Notes under the pieces: model-generated
Told to the model about the DNA's origin: nothing
Seen by the model: only the letters and a program-made list of their open reading frames with translations
Databases searched by the model: none
In this document: piece after piece, positions 55,111 through 64,000 of the stretch
Position numbering within the stretch: position 1 is the first letter of the stretch
How the letters are laid out: each line of letters begins with the position of its first letter
Origin: Ascaphus truei
Taxonomy: Eukaryota; Chordata; Amphibia; Anura; Ascaphidae
Direction of reading: 5' to 3'
Length of the DNA stretch: 64,000 nt
Assembly: GCA_036426205.1 (NCBI GenBank)
Contig: CM071570.1
Span: 57,332,926 to 57,396,925, forward strand
Program-made: the position numbers and the translations under genes

Positions 55111-55870
55111 ATAACATAATACGACATCCTATATAGGAATAATAAATGAACAGCAAAACTTTAGTACCTCGGTCCTGTATGATATCAATACGTACATATA
55201 ATCAGACTCCCAGGCCCCACTCCACTCAGCTATCTAAAGCGCAGATGGGCCAGTGCTGTGTGTAGTGTATTGGACCCCGGATCTGTCATCCGGGCCTCAT
55301 CCGGAACCCCGTGCCTGACCACATAAGGGCCCGTACCTTGGAATCCTCAATGCTCGGCCCTCCCTAGCCCTGGAGCAATGTAGATCTAGGTATAGCTAAC
55401 TGAGTCATCCCACTAACCTCCCAGCTTTCCTGAGGTGCCTATGAAGAGTCTAATTCTGGGAACCGGCCATGGGGTGATCATACTCTCCTATCAGGGTAAC
55501 CAGGGTGTCTTGATCTTCCGATCCCCTATACTGGACCCCTCCCCATAAACTTTAACATGGACTATCATCTCTTACTGGGGAACAATGACTTAATTAAGTA
55601 ACTCTTAAGGTCTCGCACCACCTCTCTCCATACTCCCTCTAGATTGGAGCTTGCAGCCATGTCACTGTGTCTTTTAATTTTCTTCCTTGTGCCCGCCTGC
55701 TCCCCTATGGGGGGCATTAATTGTGTGTGGGCTCTGTGCCTTATTCTTGTAGACTTATTGCAATATATCAGGTTCTCTATCCCATGAGGTTAAGCCTGTC
55801 CCAATTGTCTACACATGTTTTCTCCCTGGGAACACTGGGGTAGAGTCCAGCATCGGTAGTAGGCCCGGAT
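55111..55870. other. No recognisable feature
   Basis: Moderate-GC sequence between the remnant above and the L1-like ORF1. It might be L1 3' ORF1/intergenic sequence on the minus strand. No RT or endonuclease motif seen. Confidence 0.3.
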
Positions 55871-55879
55871 CACTAGGCC

Positions 55880-56698
55880 GTATGTAGAGGTTGGCACCGG
55901 CTCCTATTTCCCATCCCGCTGCTCACTCTAGAACAAGTCCGTTTCGCCGCTGTCACAGTTGGGCGCAAGAACCCCAAGTGAGTTGGGTAGCCCCCCGAAG
56001 TCAGCTGACCCTCAACACTTACAACTCCCCTGGGCCTGAGGTTGATCCCTTCGAATTCAATGGAGTCTGTAGCCCTGGTGATCTGGCAGAGTGCGTCCTT
56101 TACCCGAAAATAATGGAAACGCATTATGATGTCCCTAGGGGGTCTCCTGGCTGTGGCGTGGACTCAAGCGCCCTATGGCAGCGGTCCAGCTGCAGTTCTG
56201 ACTCTGATTTGTCGGGTAGTGGGTGTGACAGCCATTCTGTCACAAATTCTTCAGTCTGTAATGGCCTCCGGGACCCCTCGCAGCCTTATGTTGTTGGTCT
56301 ATCTCTGTTTTCTGAATCTTCCTGCTTGTCCGCCAGGTCAAAGATTAGAGATTTAAGGTGGTCAGTAGTCTTTTCCATTTTTTGCAGGGCTCTAATGGTT
56401 GAGTCCAAGTGTTTTTCTATATTATCCGTTCTGTCCCAAATGTTATTGATCTTTTCGTAGTTTTGCCAGTTCTTTCTGAAAAAAAGGAATTTATTTCTTT
56501 GCAAAATTCCTTTAGGTCACATCTGGTCACTAGATGTTGATCCCTTCTATCACCCCTGTCCTCTGACCTGTCTCTGTCGGATTCCAAACCGTCCTGTGGG
56601 GTTGGCGCTCCGGAGCCTCCCGCTCACACCATATCGTTTTTTTTAAAATAGTCCGTTAACACGGAGGAAGTTTTTCTGGCTTGTGATCTAGTGGGCAT
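55880..56698 (-). pseudogene. L1/Tx1-like ORF1 remnant
   Basis: The minus strand begins at an ATG at 56698 (MPTRSQARKTSSVLTDYFKK). After a stop and frame changes it has the coiled coil RTDNIEKHLDSTIRALQKME and LIFDLADKQEDSENRDR (56430-56290), the L1 ORF1p 'LxxrLeDLENRsRR' hinge. Further down is the C-terminal RNA-binding motif MRFHYFRVKDALCQITRATD followed by IEFEGINL (56124-56040). Order and spacing fit L1 ORF1p. The RRM between them is largely unreadable because of frameshifts. No ORF2 is joined to it. Confidence 0.75.
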
Positions 56699-56699
56699 C

Positions 56700-57320
56700 T
56701 TGCGGGTTTTCGATATCTGTGTTCCAGTTTGTTCACTTTATATGTGAGTCTTACATGTTATGTGCTATATTGGTGCCGGTAGGAACAGAGCTCAATCTCT
56801 AAGATTCCATTCACTCGGCTGCCGCGCATGCACCTTTGTTGTTAAGAGATCCTATATGCACCAGGTCATTTTGTAATATACCGTAATGTTCCTTATCATG
56901 GGGCAGACGATTTTGACATGGTTTTTTTTTCAAACGTTTTTATTACGCATATTTAGGTTTACATACATTACATTACATATCTGGCCTACGTTTTGACGTT
57001 TTTATAAATGTTTTAATTAAACCACTCAATACAATTTGAAGTGGACAACTGTGGTAGTATACTGTAAATACGTTTAGTGTACAGTAACATAATGTAGAGT
57101 AGTAACAAGGAGAAAAAGATACAGATTTTTCTCTACCTCCCTTAAAAAACAAAAACACATCAGAACATTGCAAACAAAGACACGCAGTTAGAGCAGTGGC
57201 AAAGGAAAACCTTGGATTTCTACATTATTGCTTGCAACAATGGCAAAAACAGTACAGTATTTGCAAAAAAATACAACCTATGCTAAATTCAGACAACGGA
57301 TACGTTATCTTATTAGATTA
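56700..57320. other. AT-rich, no feature
   Basis: Possible L1-like 5' UTR to about 56830, then AT-rich sequence with nothing recognised. Confidence 0.35.
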
Positions 57321-57629
57321 GATGGTTCCCAGCACTCAAAAAATGAAAAAATAAGTCAAAGACATCAATAGAAAACTAACAGTAATGTATTGAAACAATA
57401 AATGTATAACATGAGCCAACCCTATTGTAGGCTAGGAGGGAGCCTAACATGAGAAAGAGGGCTAAACAAAAAAGCACAAGTCTGGAGAGGGAGGGAGGTG
57501 GGGGGAAAAAACATGGGGAATAACAACCATAGGGGAAAAAGAAAAAGCAGTAGACAAAAAAGAGAAAAACACGGGTGACGTGTAACATACGATAAGGTAA
57601 AGGTGATATATTATAGGGGGGAAACGACC

Positions 57630-57659
57630 GTTTCGGGAACAAAGATTCCCCTTTCTCAG
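57630..57659 (-). ncRNA. Hammerhead ribozyme-like core
   Basis: Minus strand: CTGAGAA, stem II GGGGAA/TTCCC, GAAACGGTC. Confidence 0.5.
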
Positions 57660-58592
57660 GCCCGTTCCCACAAACTAAAATAGTCTGTGGTACTTCCCTT
57701 TATAATATCCCTCCACCTAAACATCTCTCAAAAAATCAGCAAAAAGACAGAAGTCAAATAATACATGCTGTACTTTATACTAAAGTCAACTAACCCTGGT
57801 GTACTGTCAACTACCAGGATTAATATCTCTGAGTAAGGCACACAAATATGTAAACCTTACAAAGGAGGTCCCCTAAACAGGCATAAATGAATTAATCCGC
57901 ATGTAAATCCTCCATCTCAGGAAAATGCAAATCTACACAGTACAAGCTACAAATGGGCAGACATTAGTGTCCTCATGTCTAACAGGATAATGTCCCCAAT
58001 GTTAGCACAATTAAGAATAGATACTCTAAAGCCAAGCCTGAACAAAATAGAGTATGGGAGGAAGAGGTAAATGATACAAATCCTCCAAGTGTGCTGCTCA
58101 TCAATGTGGATAGTTCTGCTCTCCTTGACAGCAACCCTCAGGAGAGCAGAACTATCCACATTGTGAGCAGCACACTTGGAGGATTTGTATCATTTACCTC
58201 TTCCTCCCATACTCTATTTGTTCAGGCTTGGCTTTAGAGTACTATTCTTAATTGTGCTAACATTGGGGACATTATCCTGTTAGACATGAGGACACTAATG
58301 TCTGCCCATTTGTAGCTTGTACTGTGTAGATTTGCATTTTCCTGAGATGGAGGATTTACATCGGATGAATTCATTTATGCCTGTTTAGGGGACCTCCTTT
58401 GTAAGGTTTACATATTTGTGTGCTTTACTCAGAGATATTAATCTTGGTAGTTGACAGTACACCAGGGTTAGTTGACTTTAGTATACAGTACAGCATGTAT
58501 TATTTGACTTCTGTCTTTTTTTGAGGGATTTTTAGGTGGAGGGATATTATAAAGGGAAGTACCACAGACTATTTTAGTTTGTGGGAACGGGC

Positions 58593-58623
58593 CTGAGGAA
58601 GGGGAATCTTTGTCCCCGTAACG
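58593..58623 (+). ncRNA. Hammerhead ribozyme-like core (mutated)
   Basis: Plus strand: CTGAGGA, stem II GGGG/CCCC, then GTAAC in place of the required GAAAC, so it is probably inactive. Confidence 0.45.
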
Positions 58624-58939
58624 ATCGTTGCCCCCCTATAATACTGTATATCACCTTTACCTTATCGTATGTTATACGTCACCCGTGTTTTTTCTCTTTT
58701 TTGTCTACTACCTTTTCTTTTTCCCCTATGGTTGTTATTCCCCACGTTTTCCCCCCAGCTACCTCCCTCTCCAGACTTGTGGTTTTTTGTTTAGCCTTCT
58801 TTTTTCATGTTAGGCTCCCTCCTAGCCTACAATAGGGTTGCCTCATGTTATACATTTATTGTTTCAATATATTACTGTTAGTTTTCTATTGATGTCGTTG
58901 ACTTATTTTTTAATTTGTTGAGTGCTGGGAACCATCATA

Positions 58940-59896
58940 TCTATTTAGCTATGACTCTGTGGGGGACAGGGGTCCCTCTCCGTTTCCGCGCACTTGATCA
59001 TCTATTTATCTACTGAGATACTTTATCTCTAGTGGAATGCTGCTTAAACTCACATACTTTGTATACTTTATCTTATATTTGTATTTACAGTATATTGATC
59101 TAGAGGAAGGTAAACAACAAAAACTCCAGTGAAATATAATTTAATGCTATCCCATAAGGAGAACAATAAATTCCTTCCTGACTCCAAATATTGGCAATTT
59201 GATATCTCCCTGGATCAACATCCATCCCATGTTCACTTATTTGGTATGTCCCTGTATACCTCTTTCCTTTTAAAAAAAGATGTCCAAATTTTTTTGGAAG
59301 ATATCTATTAAATCATATATATCATATAGCTCTGTTAAAAAATGTAAGTTAATAAAAATGTACACGTTCCATTTCTGCAGAACGTGCAATGCTAGATTTA
59401 TTTTCCCCTTCACTTTCTATTCATACAATGTGGGGGAGAGTTTAGGAGTTTTCACACTATCCTGAATGAATTATAACTGGTTAAAAAAAATTCTTATTTT
59501 CACATACTGTATGTTTCTATTTAATTCTGAAATCAATTTTCGGAATGCTTCACTTTCCCAACTGCTCATACATATTTATTACTCTAGGGCACAGCTCTTC
59601 AACCAGTTCTCCAGAGGGACCAGATAAGAAAACATTTTGGAGTAGAAGGGCCACACGCTTATTATAATGTCATGTTAGATACATTTAAAACTTGGAAATT
59701 ATAATATTTCAACATTTTGCAAGCATGCATAATATCTGTACCTTGTATACTTAACTTACAAGTGTATTTAAGTGTGAAAAATTGCACTTTACTCCTGCTA
59801 ATTTCAAGCTAGTTGCTTGGACAGTAGTACAGTAGTACTGTCTTCATATAAATAATATATATACATATATTATGTATGTATGTATGTGTATATATA
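58940..59896. other. AT-rich, possible hAT scrap
   Basis: Mostly unassigned. cagctcttcaaccagttctcc at 59591 resembles a hAT terminus (CAG.TCTTCAACC), but no second end was found. A (TA)n/(tatg)n run lies at 59850-59895. Confidence 0.3.
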
Positions 59897-60683
59897 TGTA
59901 ACCCTTCTATGGTACCCTACCCGACATGAGATTGGGGGGTACACTCCTTCTGGTCACTCTGAGTGGTCTTGGTGCTGTGACCTACTGATAAACAGGAGGG
60001 CTGAGTGCTCCGCGGTGTTGTGGGGAGAACACAGGACAGAGACAGGAGGTGTGGTATGGGGCAGGTTACCTTGTTCTCTCAGGGTGCACAGCGCCTTCAG
60101 CCAGTAGGGATCCCCTCGGGTCTCCAGAGGAGAGACCCCCACTGACACTCCATTCTCTAGACATCGGGAACAGGGACACACACAGCAGCCTCTTTTCTGT
60201 GGATCTTTATTCAGCATAGATGTGCAGACAGCATACAGCAGACAGCATAGTGTAATCTCTGCCTCTCTGCTCAAGGTAGTTTAATTACCCCCCCACCTTG
60301 CCCAGGTGGGCAAGAGGGGAAGACCTCTTCTTGGCTTCTTATCTCTCTCTGCTCTTTCTCTAGACTAACTCACACTAACTGAATTTGGGAATATGTCTCA
60401 ATTTGAATATCCTCAGGGAGTGTCTCTAGCTTTGAATCATTACAACTCAAAGCTGGATACCGATTGGCTTACACACACATCAGGGGGTGTTCCAACACAT
60501 ATCCACCCTTTGGATTAACACATTCAAATGTTCTTAGGCCTGCCCCTGAATATTGCTACATACCCAGAGCTGAAATGCAAAACAGGCCAACTGAAGGAAT
60601 TAACCTTTCCACTGCCTGTTCTAATAGGACTGACAGACTAAAGGCCCAGAAGAATACATAGCTGCCGAAGGCCTGGCTATATA
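59897..60683 (-). repeat. LTR of the TGTAGC/GTTACA family (copy 5)
   Basis: On the minus strand it ends GGGTTACA at 59897. It contains aataaag near 60210 and a GAAGGCGCTGTGCACC box at 60089-60099, 195 bp before the end. Both outer ends abut TA repeats. It shares long blocks with copy 1 at 15065-15845. Confidence 0.65.
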
Positions 60684-60699
60684 TATATGTATATTTATT

Positions 60700-61480
60700 G
60701 CATACATTGAATTAGAATGTAACACCGATGGGTTTGAGTGTCTAAATTATTTTCTGACTTTCTAAGAATAAAATGTAAATGAATTATAGCAGCCATGTTA
60801 TTCCAGTTTCAATAGTGCAAAACAAATGAATACTTAACTTCAGTATTACTGTACTGTAGGTGAACTAACAATTGATATTTTATGTAAAGCTTTGGAGAGT
60901 TCTACTTTCATCCTCGGATCAAGCAACACTGATTTTTCAAAAGTCTCCCGGAGTTTAACATGTAAACAACAAGATAACAATCTAAAAAAAGAGGAGACAG
61001 AATTAGAGAGAATTGCAGAGGGATAGGAGAATGGTAAACAAACAGACAGGGCAATAAATTGAGAAAAATTGAGTAAACAGCATCTATCAGCAATAGGATG
61101 AAGACTGAAGGGGTGGTGTTAAGGTGTCAGTATCGAAGAGGCCGAGAGAGAAAATACCAGATCCGTATTAAGTCCTCATTTTAGCGCCAAGGAGCATTTC
61201 CGTATTTGGGTGCTTTACAAAATCCATCAGGATCTGTTTTTTTACATTATTTGTGGAATGATCTGGCTATGAGAATGTAATGTCTTTCTTCTTCGCGGTG
61301 TGTTAGTGTGTGTCTGGCAGGTTTATTCAGGGTAAGAAAAAAATGTCAAACATGAAAATGAACAATAACACCTATTGTACATGTAGCCATGTAGCCCCTG
61401 GCTATATATTTCCTTGCAATAATATTATCAGTCTTGGTGGCAGTCGGCAATGTTAAGGTTAATTCCAAAACACATGTATG
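60700..61480. other. No recognisable feature
   Basis: AT-rich sequence, nothing coding recognised. Confidence 0.35.
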
Positions 61481-61560
61481 TATGTCTTTATTTGTATAGC
61501 GCCATAAATGTACATAGCGCTTCACATGGCCTAGCATGTGAGCCTCATCCCCTGCCAGGA
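61481..61560. repeat. Frog-type LINE/SINE tail fragment
   Basis: The stretch tttgtatagcgccataaatg, then cagcgcttcacatgg-like words, resembles the repeat at 17095-17430. Confidence 0.35.
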
Positions 61561-61629
61561 CTGCAGACAGCTTTCCCGGGGACCAGGACAACAGATCTGA
61601 CCAGGCCCGCCCCTCCTCCCCCCTGTCGG

Positions 61630-62310
61630 CAGTGTTGCGAGACCTATTTCACACCTCGCAAGCCCCCTCTATTTCCATCCCTATTCCCATATATTTCTCT
61701 CTGTCTCACCTCTCACTCTACCCCCTCCATCAATTACCCCATTCTCACTCAATCCCTGCCCCCCGCCTCACATGCATTTCTCTCTCCTGCGTCTAACTCT
61801 TACTCCCTCTTTTCATCACTCACCCCCTCTCTCCTCTCCCTCTGTCAATTATCCCATGCTCACTCATTCCCCCCCTCATACAATTACCCCCGCAAAATAT
61901 ATACCAAAAAACTTCACACCCCCAATGCAAAAAACTTCTCACCCACAAATACATACAAAAAAAATCATCCCCCAAATAAATACAACCTCCTCCAACCCCC
62001 CAAATACATACAAAAAAAACATCTACCCAATACACATATATAAAAAAAAATACCCAAATACATATAAAGAAAGACCCCAATGCATCTAAAAAAAGAACCC
62101 AATGCATTTAAAAAAGACCCCAATACATTTTAAAAAAAGACCCCAATACATCTACAAAAGACCCCAATACATCTAAAAAATTGCCCATATAAAAATGCCC
62201 CCAAGCCCCCCAATACACATAAAAATGCCCCTAAGCCCCAAAACATATAAAAATACCCCAAGCCCGACAATACATATAAAAATTCCCCCAAACACCCAAT
62301 ACATATAAGA
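61630..62310. repeat. Related internal sequence of the 46-kb hAT element
   Basis: Shares ttcacacctcgcaagccccc and tctatttcc, then a cactcttactccctcttttc block, with 46232-46440. After that it extends into tandem units of a ccccaatacatataaaaatg type (62060-62310). Neither hAT terminus is visible, so it is a fragment. Confidence 0.6.
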
Positions 62311-62515
62311 GAACAGCTCGCAAGCGCCCCCATGTGTATTTACACGGCATTGCAGTATTGCAACCAGCCGGAATAAAATGCTTAAATCCCTGCCTGGAAA
62401 ATAACGCAATACACTCCGGCAGAAAACGATCAGAAACCTGAATACACCCGGGTTTACCCGAATTCGCGGGACTAGCCGAGCGAGAATAAAGTGTGTCGGT
62501 ACTGTATACTTGGAT
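62311..62515. repeat. Terminal sequence related to the 34.9-kb transposon end
   Basis: Homologous to 34710-34908, sharing acagctcgcaa, tacacggcattgcagtattgca and aataacgcaat. It ends gtcggtactgtatac and directly abuts the gypsy pol fragment. Confidence 0.55.
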
Positions 62516-62757
62516 GATATACTGATGTTTCTAGATTAGCATAACATCCAGACCATGTGACACAAGTTCTAAGACGGTTCCAGGAGAATCATCTGTTCGC
62601 TTAATTAGAGAAATGCCAATTCCATCAATACAGTACCTCTTTCCTGGGATTTATCATCTCGGATAGTGGATTAGCCATGGATCCAGCCAAAGTCAAAGCC
62701 ATTCTGGAGTGGCCACGCCCCCTCATCCTGAAAGCTGTTCAGCGGTTTCTAGGCTTT

Positions 62758-63383
62758 AAAAAACAGATACAAACCAGCGCCCATAAAAAAGTCCAATAAG
62801 TCCCAAATGTAGTTCAACAAATAGAGAGGGAAAGGATCCAGATGGTCCAATCAAGAGAAGATCTCCAATCCAGGGGTCCGTAGCATAGGGACAAAGACAA
62901 AAAAGAAAATCATAGTGTAACTAGTAATAGTTAAAATCAAACAAACAACACAAAACACATCACAAGGAACATAACACTTAACACAAAAGCTGAAAATAAA
63001 ATAACTATTTATTAAAACAAAGGAGCCTGCTGCAGCGGGCCATCAAAAGGTTAAAACCCAAACCCCTACTTACAACAGGATCGGAGTATATAGACGTGTG
63101 TAACCAAGCAGAAACAGATGTCAATTGCAGAGGGAGTCCTTCGTGGGCTCCCCGATGTTAAGTATGCATCTCGTTTCCCTCCGGCTTCAGAAGGCTCTAC
63201 AAAATGGATGCAGGGGAAGGGGAAGGCACACACAGCTGCACACGTCCAATACAGCCGCTCTCGTGATGACACAATGACGCTGTATCCTGCTTCAATGGTC
63301 TGATATGTTCTAACAACCAGCTCTTCTCCAAGGCGCTGTGACCTCTGACCCTACGCGTTTCGTGACTGACGTCACTTCCTCAG
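62758..63383 (-). mobile_element. Hammerhead-bearing non-autonomous PLE insertion, 14-bp TSD
   Basis: A 626-bp insertion inside gypsy RT, bounded by the exact direct repeat ggtttctaggcttt (62744-62757 and 63384-63397). On the minus strand it begins exactly with CTGAGGAAG, the first bases of a hammerhead. It runs through leader and AT-rich body and ends in a short T run. No open frame. Ends, orientation and target duplication are all defined by the interrupted host sequence. Confidence 0.85.
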
Positions 63384-63384
63384 G
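63353..63384 (-). ncRNA. Hammerhead ribozyme core
   Basis: Minus strand: CTGAGGA, A, perfect stem II GTGAC/GTCAC with a GTCA loop, GAAAC, GCGTA, then GGGTC. The candidate cleavage triplet is GTA. The catalytic core is intact. The stem I 5' strand lies in the target DNA because the element starts at the ribozyme. Confidence 0.7.
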
Positions 63385-64000
63385 GTTTCTAGGCTTTGCA
63401 ACTTATTACCGCCGATTTACACATAACTTTTCATCCACCAGGCGCCTATCACTGGATTAACCAAGAAAGAAGCAATCCTTCTCAATGGTCTGCGGAAGCA
63501 GCAGATGCATTTGACAGACTAAAGACAGCTTTCACTTCGGATCCCGTATATCTATTACCCTTGAGGTAGACGCATCTGATGGGGGGGCAGGGGTGGTACT
63601 ATCTCATTGTTAAAACCCAAAGGCCAGATTTCAACCTTGCGCCTTCTTCTCCAAAAGATTCTTCCCATCCGAGTGGAATTATAACATGGGCAACCGTGAA
63701 CTTTTAGCCATAAAGATGGCTTTGCAGGAATGGAGACACTTGCTGGAGGGTACCAAAAATCCAGTGACTATACTCACCGATCACAAAAATCTCTTGTACA
63801 TGAAGGGCACTCGTCGACTGGGGTCACGAAAGGTGCAGGGGTCATTATGTTTCTGTTGTTTCAACTTAATTATCTCTTACCTATAAGGATCCAAGAATAT
63901 AAAAGTGGATGCCCTTTCTCATCAATTCCTGGTCAATGACACAATGGAGGAATGCAAAGAGCCCATTCTTCCACTGGCTCGCATCATCTTGGCCGTCAAC

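Larger units (their letters stand above)
57321..58936. mobile_element. Palindromic pair of PLE ends, ~800-bp arms
   Basis: Arms 57321-58124 and 58141-58936 are reverse complements over about 800 bp with scattered differences, meeting at a 16-nt spacer. Each arm carries a hammerhead motif in the corresponding position (57630-57659 minus; 58593-58623 plus) and a long pyrimidine/purine tract. No RT remains between them. Inverted, truncated copies are known for Penelope-like elements. Confidence 0.8.
62516..64000 (+). pseudogene. pol: Ty3/gypsy pol fragment, split by an insertion
   Basis: Plus strand. It begins at the RT active site (LDDILMFLD at 62512), then [21 protein letters not shown] sequence at 62670 and RFLGF at 62744. 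A 626-bp insertion (62758-63383) interrupts. The reading then resumes with ATYYRRF (63398) and passes RNase H: LEVDASDGGAGVVLS (63562-63605), FFSKRF, NRELLAIKMALQEWRHLLEG, TILTDHKNLLYM (63690-63805). It continues toward the integrase past the window edge. Several stops and frameshifts. It is another lineage member distinct from the two minus-strand gypsy copies. Confidence 0.85.

Noticed and set aside
61450..62043. 197-residue plus-strand frame
   Set aside because: It runs through a low-complexity pyrimidine-rich repeat shared with the hAT element at 46 kb and has Ser/Pro/Lys bias only.

Overview
The window looks like intergenic DNA of a large vertebrate genome, most likely an amphibian and probably a frog or toad. 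It combines L2/CR1-type LINEs with the short 3' tails typical of frogs, Penelope-like retroelements (PLEs) with hammerhead ribozyme motifs, Ty3/gypsy elements, Tc1-like and hAT DNA transposons, long AT and CA microsatellites and many large foldback sequences. The organism call is inference from repeat content. I recognise no host protein-coding gene, tRNA, rRNA or CRISPR array. Nearly every readable coding stretch is a decayed transposable-element gene.

Layout. 0-4.7 kb: weak repeats, a 219-bp hairpin, then a PLE fragment with a hammerhead motif (3.65 kb) and a reverse-transcriptase piece (4.44-4.69 kb). 4.75-12.09 kb: a defective endogenous retrovirus on the minus strand with two ~600-bp LTRs, a 4-bp target duplication, PBS, PPT and env remnants; its interior is filled by an L2 LINE. 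12.4-14.27 kb: a broken gypsy pol (minus). 15.07-16.62 kb: two LTRs of one family in opposite orientation. 19.6-22.2 kb: PLE repeats, hairpins and ribozyme motifs. 22.65-23.33 kb: another LTR. 23.51-25.15 kb: a dead Tc1 element.

The most interesting part is about 25.7-34.9 kb. It appears to be one large DNA transposon. A Tc1/mariner-type transposase split by introns (29.9-31.9 kb, plus) lies head to head with a second gene on the minus strand (27.5-29.7 kb). That second gene has acidic/alanine repeats, a coiled coil and a BEN-like C-terminus. A compact divergent promoter lies between them, and repeated subterminal DNA lies on both sides. A solo LTR has inserted into the minus-strand gene. The right end reads as a TA-flanked terminus at 34.9 kb, and an assembly gap with duplicated flanks lies just inside it.

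35.2-36.0 kb: an L2 3' end. 36.5-39.65 kb: a 3.1-kb foldback element with nested palindromes and a promoter-like core. 40-42 kb: foldbacks, a MITE and a ribozyme-bearing non-autonomous PLE. 42.2-43.56 kb: a solo LTR with a target duplication. 46.15-47.42 kb: a hAT element with a perfect 8-bp target duplication. 47.7-48.8 kb: a large inverted repeat. 49.0-49.26 kb: a hAT MITE. 49.6-52.7 kb: gypsy gag-protease-RT (minus). 52.7-54.3 kb: an L1-like ORF2 scrap joined to a PLE with a GIY-YIG domain. 55.9-56.7 kb: L1-like ORF1 (minus). 57.3-58.94 kb: two PLE ends arranged as a 1.6-kb palindrome. 59.9-60.7 kb: an LTR. 61.5-62.5 kb: repeat fragments. 62.5-64.0 kb: gypsy RT/RNase H (plus, running off the window), split by a 626-bp hammerhead-bearing insertion with a 14-bp target duplication.

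All coordinates and motifs were read by eye. Family names rest on motif recognition, not on a database search.
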